This document shows, in pieces, positions 1 to 5,022 of a DNA stretch of 5,022 nt. The notes below the pieces were generated by a model. That model worked only from the letters and a program-made list of their open reading frames with translations, did no database searches and had not been told where the DNA came from. Source of the DNA: Thermoprotei archaeon ex4572_64 (GTDB lineage: Archaea > Thermoproteota > Thermoprotei > Thermoproteales > Thermocladiaceae); contig NJDF01000049.1 of assembly GCA_002254895.1 (NCBI GenBank), forward strand, positions 1 through 5,022, written 5' to 3'. Each line of letters opens with the position of its first letter. The stretch's first letter is position 1. A program made the position numbers and the translations under genes.

Positions 1-41
1 TAGTGAACGTACTATTCATTCATCCCCTAACCTAATCTCAA

Positions 42-146
42 CTACTCCTTTCTTAAACGAGCACCTCTTCTATATCTATGTCTCCATCTAAACATGTGTC
101 TAAATCTATGCATAACTCTCCTCATAAATTCACCAATCACGTTCAT
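42..146 (-). CDS. Possible small arginine-rich peptide (34 aa), unproven
   Basis: This small ATG-to-TAG frame would encode a very basic 34-residue peptide. Its middle alternates arginine with His/Phe/Trp/Tyr (HRFRHMFRWRHRYRR, residues 13-27), so an extended strand would have one arginine face and one aromatic face. A TATA-like box (minus-strand ATTTAAAC, bases 167-174) lies at about -28 to -21 from the ATG, as expected for a leaderless transcript. I recognise no family. It recalls tiny Arg-rich ribosomal proteins such as L41e only in composition. A 34-codon frame can arise by chance, and neighbouring minus-strand frames here also read somewhat protein-like (an Asp/Glu/Ile-rich run of 22 codons at 56-121), so an old gene remnant is an alternative. 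Confidence 0.22.
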   Translation of the reverse strand: MNVIGEFMRRVMHRFRHMFRWRHRYRRGARLRKE

Positions 147-166
147 AGATTTTCAAAACTTTAAAT

Positions 167-174
167 GTTTAAAT
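167..174 (-). promoter_or_regulatory. TATA-like box before the arginine-rich mini-ORF
   Basis: Minus-strand ATTTAAAC lies 21-28 bases before the ATG at 146, the usual archaeal TATA spacing for a leaderless start. A second similar box, ATTTAAAG, sits directly downstream at 159-166, too near this ATG to serve it. Such A+T-rich octamers are common in this DNA, so the call depends on the spacing alone. Confidence 0.25.
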
Positions 175-409
175 AACATTCTGAGAAGCTCTCCACATAA
201 ACTATGACAACAGAGCTATCGAATTGGTTGCCTTCTCAGCATTATGGAGATGGAGATCTCAGTGACTATAAGGGTTGAGGGCCTTAAGGTTCTTCTAAGT
301 AACATTTTACCTGTAGGACAGTCTTCACAAGTTCTTTCAACCTTTCAAGCATTCTAAACGTCTAAGAAACTTGAGGTGAGGTTCTGTAAGCTTGAGAATT
401 AACTTATAG

Positions 410-1459
410 TCATGGTGCAGGTCCAATACCTGCAACTTTAGGGTATGGCCTAGCTTCCCATACAGCTCTAAGACCACACACATATCTTGTAAGTCTCTCA
501 ACACCAATGCCAAAACCTGCAGTTCTTAATGGGTAAAGTTCTTTAAGCATCTCTAAATACCACCTATACTTGTTAGGGTCTTCACCACTCTCTATCATTC
601 TAGCTACTACTCTGATAGGCTCATACTCTCTTTCAGCTCCAGAAATGGCTTCACCAAAGCCTTCAGGATAGAGCATGTCGAAGTCAAGTAGTATTCCTGG
701 CCTTTCAGGATCTTCACGATCATAGAATCCTCTAGCACTTTTGGGATAATCAATTATGAATATTGGTATTTCATGGTTAGTAGAGAGAGCCTTTTCACAT
801 TCCCAAGGAATTTCAACACCATACTTGAAGTCGCATCCAAGTTCTTTACATAAAATTTCATGCGCCTCTTTGTAAGTATATCGAGGGAAGGGTGGTTTGA
901 ATTCAGATAATGTTCTGTTAAGTACTTTCTCAAGTTCTTTCTCATGAACATCCCTGACATACTTAACTACATAACAGAAAAGTTCTTCAGCTATCTTCAT
1001 AATGTCGTGATAAGTTGCATTATATACTTCAAGATCTGCTTGGAAAAATTCAACAAGATGACGACCAGTATAAATGCTATCTAGAGATTCAAGTCTAATA
1101 TTTGGACTTATGAAGTAAATCTTGCCAAGTGCAGCAGCCATGTATTGCTTGTAAAGTATGGCACTACTCATAACTTTGTACTCCATGCCGTAAAAGTCAA
1201 TAGTTACTTGTTTAGCACCTCTAATTCCAGGATCAGTGACAGGACCAATGATTGGTGGAAGTACTTCAATAAATCCTTGAGAATCTAGAAATTCTCTAAT
1301 AGCATGAAGAATACTTGCCTGCACCTTAAATACAAGTCTATACTTCTCCTCTCTAGCCCATCGCCAAGAATGTTGTAACCACTCTTTTAAAAACTGCTTA
1401 TACTTCTCCCTATCTATAATTGAGTCTTCAAACTCTCTAACAGCTCTATGAAGAGGCAT
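410..1459 (-). CDS. Archaeal asparagine synthetase (AsnRS-related, no anticodon-binding domain)
   Basis: This 349-residue cytosolic enzyme is a class II aminoacyl-tRNA synthetase catalytic core of the AspRS/AsnRS type. Motif 1 is at about residues 62-78 (GFIEVLPPI, then DPG). Motif 2 is at 118-144, with R122, E124 and the GRHLVEF segment. The EGFGEAISGAERE segment is at 266-278. Motif 3 is at 315-330 (GFGIGVERL, with the ATP-binding Arg at R322). The N-terminal OB-fold that reads the anticodon in real AsnRS/AspRS (usually about 430 residues) is absent. The protein starts with a short helical stretch and goes straight into the core. The family model is the Pyrococcus abyssi enzyme, an AsnRS paralogue that makes asparagine from aspartate, ammonia and ATP. 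The ATG at 1459 is preceded at about -31 to -24 by a TATA-like box and has no Shine-Dalgarno, so a leaderless mRNA is likely. Genome annotations may call it 'asparagine--tRNA ligase', a role the missing domain argues against. It appears monocistronic. Confidence 0.85.
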   Translation of the reverse strand: MPLHRAVREFEDSIIDREKYKQFLKEWLQHSWRWAREEKYRLVFKVQASILHAIREFLDSQGFIEVLPPIIGPVTDPGIRGAKQVTIDFYGMEYKVMSSAILYKQYMAAALGKIYFISPNIRLESLDSIYTGRHLVEFFQADLEVYNATYHDIMKIAEELFCYVVKYVRDVHEKELEKVLNRTLSEFKPPFPRYTYKEAHEILCKELGCDFKYGVEIPWECEKALSTNHEIPIFIIDYPKSARGFYDREDPERPGILLDFDMLYPEGFGEAISGAEREYEPIRVVARMIESGEDPNKYRWYLEMLKELYPLRTAGFGIGVERLTRYVCGLRAVWEARPYPKVAGIGPAP

Positions 1460-1851
1460 ATACTGTACGCCATGTCAAGTGTTTCTAAAAGCTTAACTAT
1501 CAAGTCAACAAAGCATTACCGAAACTACCTAACAAGTTTAGATAAGCACATTTATCTTATAGTTAAATCGACAATATAACGCTCAACTACTCACCTCTAA
1601 ATTGAGATATTATTAAGGTGTTACTAACATAATGTACCTAGCAGATAGTTATCTATTAAACATTGATTGTAAAAATTCTACACTCTTTTTCTTGGATCTC
1701 CTTGAAGTTCTTAACCAACCTTCAGTGAGGACATGGAACTACTTCCAGATCATCATGGCTACAGATTCTCTTAAATGTTCTTAAAACTTTAAATCTGATT
1801 CCTCTAAACCATGACTCTCTACAACTCAGTTCTTCATAACTTAAAGTACTT
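1460..1851. other. Intergenic stretch, possibly holding a faint gene remnant
   Basis: These 392 bases separate two minus-strand genes, and no intact gene is apparent. On the minus strand, just past the GDPD stop and in another frame, a 49-codon open run (about 1863-1717) is followed after one TGA by 21 more codons (reading RLVKNFKEIQEKE), with no ATG to begin it. The plus strand has an ATG frame of 50 codons (1632-1784) covering the same bases. Neither has a recognisable domain. Purines dominate the minus strand at about 1660-1800, as in the real genes nearby, which mildly favours a decayed minus-strand gene. The asparagine synthetase promoter lies at the left edge. Confidence 0.35.
1483..1491 (-). 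promoter_or_regulatory. TATA-like box of the asparagine synthetase gene
   Basis: The minus strand reads CTTTTAGAA, 24-32 bases before the ATG at 1459. This matches the archaeal TATA spacing for transcription starting at or next to the start codon. No Shine-Dalgarno-like sequence lies between box and ATG, in keeping with a leaderless message. Confidence 0.4.
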
Positions 1852-2538
1852 TCAGAATAATTTACTAGTTTTTAACATCTTAATTATTTTGTCTGGATAG
1901 TCTGTGGCTATCCAATCTAGATTTAATCTTCTAGCTCTCTCAAGATCATACTCATCATTGATAACCCATGATCCTATTTCCAAATTCAATCGCCTAGCTT
2001 CACTGACTAACTCTTTATCAATCATGTCAATTCTTGGTAGAATCATGTCAAGTTCAAGATTCTTAACAAGATTCTTAAGATTTAAAGGTCTACATACAAA
2101 GATAGCACCTGTTTTGAAATCTCTATTTTTAGCGATATTAAGTATTTTATGGTAGAAAGATACTACATACACTCTTCCCTTCAATTTGTAGCTTTCAACA
2201 AGATTAAGAACATCATCTATGACATCTGGTTCCTTAATTTCAATGAATATCTTAACTTGAGTTTTTTCTAAATACTCAAGTACTTCTCTAAGTGTTGGTA
2301 TTTTCTCACCTTTAACTTTCAATCTAGATATGTAGTTGTAAGTCTTTTCTCTAATTAATCCTTTAACTCCTGTTAATCTTTGAAGTTTCTCATCATGAAA
2401 CAGTATGAGTACTCTATCACTTGTCATTCTTACATCAAACTCTACAGCATCTACACCATACTCTACAGCTTTCACTATAGAGATTAAGGTGTTCTCTGGA
2501 AAGACTCCACAAGCACCTCTATGACCAATAACACGCAT
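1852..2538 (-). CDS. Glycerophosphodiester phosphodiesterase (GDPD family)
   Basis: This enzyme hydrolyses glycerophosphodiesters to glycerol phosphate plus an alcohol, in the cytosol since there is no signal peptide. It is a single GDPD TIM-barrel domain close to the family's usual length. Counting from the ATG at 2538 (228 aa), the signatures are: IGHRG with catalytic His6 and Arg7; PENT at 14-17; EFD with metal ligands Glu33 and Asp35; FHD with catalytic His48; IEIKE with Glu100 and Lys102; and a C-terminal W-x-TDYPD segment. The same frame also opens at GTG 2553 and ATG 2547. I prefer 2538 because a TATA-like box (TTATTTAT on the minus strand, 2560-2567) is 22-29 bases upstream of it, the leaderless spacing, and because family members begin a few residues before IGHRG. 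The gene is divergent from pyrB and probably monocistronic. The family is certain; the physiological substrate (lipid head-group turnover or scavenged diesters) is inference. Confidence 0.9.
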   Translation of the reverse strand: MRVIGHRGACGVFPENTLISIVKAVEYGVDAVEFDVRMTSDRVLILFHDEKLQRLTGVKGLIREKTYNYISRLKVKGEKIPTLREVLEYLEKTQVKIFIEIKEPDVIDDVLNLVESYKLKGRVYVVSFYHKILNIAKNRDFKTGAIFVCRPLNLKNLVKNLELDMILPRIDMIDKELVSEARRLNLEIGSWVINDEYDLERARRLNLDWIATDYPDKIIKMLKTSKLF

Positions 2539-2559
2539 AGTTAACATTTTCACTCAAGG

Positions 2560-2567
2560 ATAAATAA
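2560..2567 (-). promoter_or_regulatory. TATA-like box of the GDPD gene (decides the start)
   Basis: Minus-strand TTATTTAT lies 22-29 bases before the ATG at 2538 but only 13-20 bases before ATG 2547 and 7-14 before GTG 2553. Archaeal transcription begins about 25 bases after the box centre, so the two upstream start codons would probably not be in the mRNA. Confidence 0.45.
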
Positions 2568-2628
2568 CAATACTCACATAATATTCGAGTAACTGCAGTA
2601 TTCTCTATGATGATTATTTTAATGAAGT

Positions 2629-2637
2629 GTTTAAAAA
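2629..2637 (+). promoter_or_regulatory. TATA-like box of pyrB
   Basis: The plus strand reads GTTTAAAAA, 19-27 bases before the pyrB ATG at 2656, with purine-rich AATGAAGT just upstream where a BRE would lie. The spacing is slightly short but fits a leaderless message. No Shine-Dalgarno sequence precedes the ATG. Together with the GDPD box, this makes the ~100-base gap a divergent promoter region. Confidence 0.45.
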
Positions 2638-2655
2638 GGGCCTACGCAGTACTAT

Positions 2656-3597
2656 ATGAGGGTGTTGAGCACTTGGCACGGTAGAGACGTCATTACTATT
2701 CTAGATTTCTCACGTGAAGATTTAGAAACACTCTTCACCCTTGCTAGAGAAATGGAGAGATATGCAAAGTCAGGCATCGATATTCTTAAAGGCAAGATAG
2801 TCGCTTTGGCTTTCTTTGAACCAAGTACTAGAACAAGACTTAGCTTTGCAGTTGCGGCATTAAGACTTGGTGGTAAAGTTATTGATTTTGGTAGTGTTGA
2901 AGCATCATCAATAGCTAAAGGTGAAAATCTTGCAGATACTATAAGAATGCTTGATGCGTACTCAAACGCTATAGTCATTAGGCACTACATTGATGGTGCT
3001 GCAAAATTTGCTGCAGAAATTGCAGAAGTACCTGTAATAAATGCTGGTGATGGTTCACAAAACCATCCGACACAAGCCATGATTGACCTATACACAATAT
3101 GGAGAGAATTTGAGACTATTGATGGATTGTCTATAGGTCTTCTTGGTGATTTAAAGTATGCAAGAACAATAACATCACTCATACAGGGACTTGTAAAATT
3201 CAAAGTAAGTAAGCTATACTTAATATCACCATTGCAATTGAAACCTAAAGATGAAGTTATGCGATTCATAGAAGAGTTAGGAGTAAATTACTACCATACA
3301 AGCGATCTCTCAGAGGTCATTAATGACCTAGATGTACTTTACGTGGTTAGAATACAGAAAGAGAGATTTCCAGATCCCTTAGAGTATGAGCGTGTTAAAG
3401 GTAGTTATAAGGTAAGTCTTGAAGTACTTAGAAAAGCCAAGAAAAGACTAATCATTCTACATCCCCTACCTAGGATTGACGAAATAGATCTAGAAGTTGA
3501 TAATACAGAATTTGCGAAATACTTCAAACAAGCAAGTTATGGCGTTCCTGTAAGAATGGCATTACTAACACTCATTTTGAGAGATGGTAAGGTTTAG
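2656..3597 (+). CDS. pyrB: Aspartate carbamoyltransferase catalytic subunit PyrB
   Basis: PyrB condenses carbamoyl phosphate with L-aspartate to N-carbamoyl-L-aspartate, the committed step of pyrimidine synthesis, acting as cytosolic trimers. The 313 residues match the family's usual 300-310. The carbamoyl-phosphate domain carries [12 protein letters not shown] (53-64, with S57-T58-R59-T60), the mobile loop with S84/S85 and K88, R109, and HPTQ at 137-140. The aspartate domain carries GDLKYART with R170, R232 and Q234 in the VRIQKER segment, and HPLPR at 269-273. These correspond to E. coli Ser52-Thr55, Ser80, Lys84, Arg105, His134, Gln137, Arg167, Arg229, Gln231 and the 266-268 loop, so the active site appears complete. 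The ATG at 2656 follows a TATA-like box at leaderless distance. Archaeal pyrB is usually followed by pyrI, the regulatory subunit. Here the next gene is convergent and unrelated, and the two stop codons interlock. Regulation by a PyrI encoded elsewhere cannot be judged. Confidence 0.97.
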   Translation: MRVLSTWHGRDVITILDFSREDLETLFTLAREMERYAKSGIDILKGKIVALAFFEPSTRTRLSFAVAALRLGGKVIDFGSVEASSIAKGENLADTIRMLDAYSNAIVIRHYIDGAAKFAAEIAEVPVINAGDGSQNHPTQAMIDLYTIWREFETIDGLSIGLLGDLKYARTITSLIQGLVKFKVSKLYLISPLQLKPKDEVMRFIEELGVNYYHTSDLSEVINDLDVLYVVRIQKERFPDPLEYERVKGSYKVSLEVLRKAKKRLIILHPLPRIDEIDLEVDNTEFAKYFKQASYGVPVRMALLTLILRDGKV

Positions 3598-4031
3598 AAC
3601 TGATTAGTTTCATAAAACTCTCTAACAATATCGATCCAAGATTTTCCTTTTCTATACATCTCAAGAACAATTACTCTAACCTTCTCAATAAATGTTAGTA
3701 AGTTTCTAGTCAAGATTTCACACTCAATCTCTGAAAGATTTGAGAGATTACTGCCTAGTAATATCGTTAAGATGTTACCATACTTGATAAGTACATGCTC
3801 ATTACTCAACTCTACAAGTTTTTCAATAATTTTCCAATAATTTAGTTCTGAATGATTAGCATCCACATCCATGCTCAGAATGAGAGTTGAGCATTTTAAC
3901 AATTTTAAACATACATTCAACAAGTACTTGAGTGAGTTGTAACTGTCTGAGCATGTTGCCAAATTCTTACGAACATCTTCAGGTAGTTCTTCTAAAAGTT
4001 TTAAACATTCACGCAATTGTGACGTTCTCAT
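3594..4031 (-). CDS. Hypothetical helical protein (145 aa) overlapping aIF1
   Basis: I do not recognise this protein. It is predicted soluble, rich in leucine and probably almost all helix, with no signal peptide or clear membrane span. Visible landmarks are LLEELPEDV (12-20), five scattered cysteines (9, 27, 41, 47, 104; no CxxC), [12 protein letters not shown] (61-72) and a C-terminal [18 protein letters not shown] (124-141). The chosen ATG at 4031 overlaps the last 23 bases of aIF1, so the pair is probably one transcript with coupled translation. No strong Shine-Dalgarno is visible. The frame stays open upstream to a TTG at 4112, but that extension lies wholly inside conserved aIF1 coding sequence in another frame and is a poor start. 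At the other end its TAA interlocks with the pyrB stop. The reconstructed broken gene at 4483-5022 aligns with it by eye, suggesting a lineage-specific paralogue family. The translation-factor partner hints at, but does not show, a role in translation. Confidence 0.62.
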   Translation of the reverse strand: MRTSQLRECLKLLEELPEDVRKNLATCSDSYNSLKYLLNVCLKLLKCSTLILSMDVDANHSELNYWKIIEKLVELSNEHVLIKYGNILTILLGSNLSNLSEIECEILTRNLLTFIEKVRVIVLEMYRKGKSWIDIVREFYETNQF

Positions 4032-4374
4032 CAACAAGTATGTTATCTTCTTTAAATCCCATCTCTTGTAGAAGTCTTTTAACTCTGTACCTATGATCTC
4101 CCTGAATTTCAATTACATTACCGTGAACAGTACCACCTGCAGCTAATCTTCTCTTCAACTCTTTAGCTATGTTGTGTATATCTAACTTCTTAACATCACC
4201 ACTATCAATCTCAATAATAGTTACATTGTGTCTTTTCCTCTTTTCAAGTCTAATTCTAATTACTGTTTGCTCTTTAACGATTGAGGTTTCTAGAACTTCA
4301 CTATCTTTTTCAAGCACTGATGACAGCAATTGATCAACTACGTCAAACTGTGAGTTGTTGAGCTTTTCATCCAT
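4009..4374 (-). CDS. sui1: SUI1/aIF1-family translation initiation factor, divergent N-terminus
   Basis: aIF1 (the eIF1/SUI1/YciH family) binds the small ribosomal subunit near the P site and helps select the start codon. The SUI1 fold covers about residues 37-115 of 121: a first strand TVIRIRLEKRKRH with a basic loop (45-49), VTIIEID (51-57), a helix ending in ELKRRLAAGGTV (72-83), the strand VIEIQGDHR (87-95), and the final helix RVKRLLQEMGF (97-107) followed by DNILVDE. LAAGGT and IQGDHR are the most diagnostic segments. The N-terminal 36 residues are acidic and lack the short Cys-Gly-Gly-Leu-Pro element that I remember at this place in typical crenarchaeal homologues; a few extra residues also follow the fold. 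It may therefore be a divergent paralogue. The ATG at 4374 has GGGG 12-15 bases upstream and a possible TATA box further up, giving a short leader. The gene is first in a likely two-gene unit with the overlapping orphan. Confidence 0.9.
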   Translation of the reverse strand: MDEKLNNSQFDVVDQLLSSVLEKDSEVLETSIVKEQTVIRIRLEKRKRHNVTIIEIDSGDVKKLDIHNIAKELKRRLAAGGTVHGNVIEIQGDHRYRVKRLLQEMGFKEDNILVDENVTIA

Positions 4375-4410
4375 GTTCTTTTGTACCCCAAGTGAAGAAT
4401 CTACCTAGAA

Positions 4411-4418
4411 GTTAATAA
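4411..4418 (-). promoter_or_regulatory. Possible TATA box of the aIF1-orphan unit
   Basis: Minus-strand TTATTAAC lies 37-44 bases before the aIF1 ATG. Transcription from it would start near 4388-4390, giving a leader of about 14 bases that begins with GGGG (4386-4389), a weak Shine-Dalgarno candidate. Several other A+T-rich octamers nearby could serve instead. Confidence 0.28.
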
Positions 4419-4482
4419 GTATTTCGTTAAAGGGTTCTGTTGATTCGTGAATGTTGAGTTAAATCCCTTATTCTCAATTTTC

Positions 4483-5022
4483 TCAATTATCAATATTTTT
4501 ACTCTCTTTCTCAACTACAGTTTTAATATGTTTCAATACTTCTTTATGAACATATATCTTAATATGTGAGTATACTGTATCTTCAAGATAAATCACTAAC
4601 ATATTTCTGAAGAAAATTAATGATCTGTAGAGAACTAATGCCAAGATCAACACAGATTCTCGGTAAGGGTCTTGACAACTTCAAATTTGAGGTTGCTCAT
4701 GGAGTAAGAATTTGTCTAGAAGAATAATATTCTAGAATCGATATACTTTGAGTTGATAAAGCTCGTTAATAGTTTTTCATTAAGAGTTTTAAATTCAGGA
4801 AAGCTAGTCATGATGGTCTTCAATACTGGTAATTCTTAAAATTAAGTATACGGTCTTTAAGACGCCATTAACTAAACTTCTAAGGCTTGATAAATCTTTA
4901 GCATATATAGTATCAAGAAAACCTTTCCACACATACCGTTGGCTGTTGTTTAATTGTTTAAAAATACTGTTGCAATTGCGTTTAATTTGCTAACGATACA
5001 TTTTACAACACAAATAGTCATA
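4483..5022 (-). pseudogene. Broken gene, probable decayed paralogue of the 3594-4031 orphan
   Basis: No intact gene lies here, but the minus strand has consecutive long open stretches in different frames. These are 61 codons (4989-4807, continuous with the window edge except for a TAG at 4990-4992), then 39 (4835-4719), a TAG at 4716-4718, 22 codons in the same frame (4715-4650), and 65 codons (4680-4486) ending in TGA at 4483. Joining them with frameshifts near 4836 and 4659 gives a helix-rich reading that contains VYLILR-ELPVLK, SNLKFEVVKTLTE, LVLYRSLIFF and HKEVLKHIKTVVEKE. In DNA this A+T-rich, stop-free runs should average about 14 codons. The joined reading follows the intact orphan over roughly 110 residues with few gaps. 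The 5' end runs off the window. Alternatives are one or two short genes (for example GTG 4653 to 4483, 56 codons), sequencing errors in an intact gene, or coincidence. Confidence 0.5.

Larger units (their letters stand above)
1..409. other. Stretch without a convincing gene
   Basis: No frame longer than about 40 codons with a credible start was found on either strand. Contents: the possible arginine-rich mini-ORF at 42-146, a plus-strand 37-codon frame at 244-357 with no promoter-like box at the right distance, and an exact 8-bp inverted repeat (CTGAGAAG at 181-188, CTTCTCAG at 232-239). The minus strand also has protein-like fragments, for example a 22-codon ATG frame reading MLERLKELVKTVLQ near 338-270, all soon stopped. 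This could be the 3' flank of the asparagine synthetase gene plus old gene debris. I see no tRNA, T-run terminator or repeat array. Confidence 0.4.

Noticed and set aside
181..239. Exact 8-bp inverted repeat CTGAGAAG / CTTCTCAG
   Set aside because: The 43-base loop, lack of a T-run and lack of further pairing give no support for a terminator, tRNA or riboswitch. An 8-bp match can occur by chance in a window of this size.
244..357. Plus-strand ATG frame of 37 codons beginning MEMEISVTIRVEGLKVLL
   Set aside because: It starts plausibly but has no TATA-like box 25-30 bases upstream, no Shine-Dalgarno, ends quickly, and matches no family I know.
1722..1756. Minus-strand ATGATGA (1750-1756) followed by CTGA (1722-1725), a partial C/D-box pattern
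   Set aside because: The internal D' and C' boxes are missing and the spacing does not fit an archaeal guide RNA of about 50-60 bases.
1632..1784. Plus-strand ATG frame of 50 codons
   Set aside because: No promoter or ribosome site, no recognisable domain, and the opposite strand is open over the same bases with a more gene-like purine bias.
2607..2613. ATGATGA resembling the C box of an archaeal C/D-box guide RNA, between GDPD and pyrB
   Set aside because: No CTGA D box follows at a suitable distance, and the motif sits just upstream of the pyrB promoter.
3637..3653. T-rich tract after pyrB that could act as an archaeal terminator
   Set aside because: It lies inside the coding region of the convergent gene and is interrupted by C residues. 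Similar tracts are frequent in this A+T-rich sequence.
4032..4112. Upstream extension of the orphan gene to a TTG start
   Set aside because: It would lie entirely within conserved aIF1 coding sequence in another frame and would begin at a rare start codon. ATG 4031 gives a normal short overlap.

Overview
The window looks like part of a hyperthermophilic crenarchaeal (Thermoproteota) chromosome. It is strongly A+T-rich, and AGA/AAG/ATA codons dominate. Several genes have an archaeal TATA-like box about 25-30 bases before the start codon and no Shine-Dalgarno sequence, which suggests leaderless mRNAs. The gene content is archaeal: a stand-alone asparagine synthetase related to AsnRS, an SUI1/aIF1-type translation factor and an archaeal aspartate carbamoyltransferase. 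I cannot name the species from the sequence.

Layout. Bases 1-409 hold no convincing gene, only a possible 34-residue arginine-rich ORF on the minus strand. Minus-strand 410-1459 encodes the asparagine synthetase-like protein. Bases 1460-1851 are non-coding, with at most a faint gene remnant. Minus-strand 1852-2538 (or 2553) encodes a glycerophosphodiester phosphodiesterase. A short divergent promoter region separates it from plus-strand pyrB (2656-3597). PyrB meets a minus-strand unit tail to tail: aIF1/SUI1 (4009-4374), overlapped at its 3' end by an unrecognised 145-residue protein (3594-4031). Upstream of aIF1, bases 4483-5022 carry what looks like a broken minus-strand gene: long open stretches in shifting frames, interrupted by stop codons.

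Function. Two genes use aspartate: the asparagine synthetase makes asparagine, and PyrB makes carbamoyl-aspartate for pyrimidines. GDPD recycles glycerophosphodiesters. These genes have separate promoters and no evident common regulation. The aIF1-orphan pair overlaps and is probably co-transcribed.

The most unusual point is the right end. The conceptual translation of the broken gene, joined across two frameshifts and one stop, aligns by eye with the intact 145-residue orphan. This suggests that two paralogues once flanked aIF1, one of which has decayed. I saw no CRISPR array, transposon, tRNA, rRNA or defence/mobile system.
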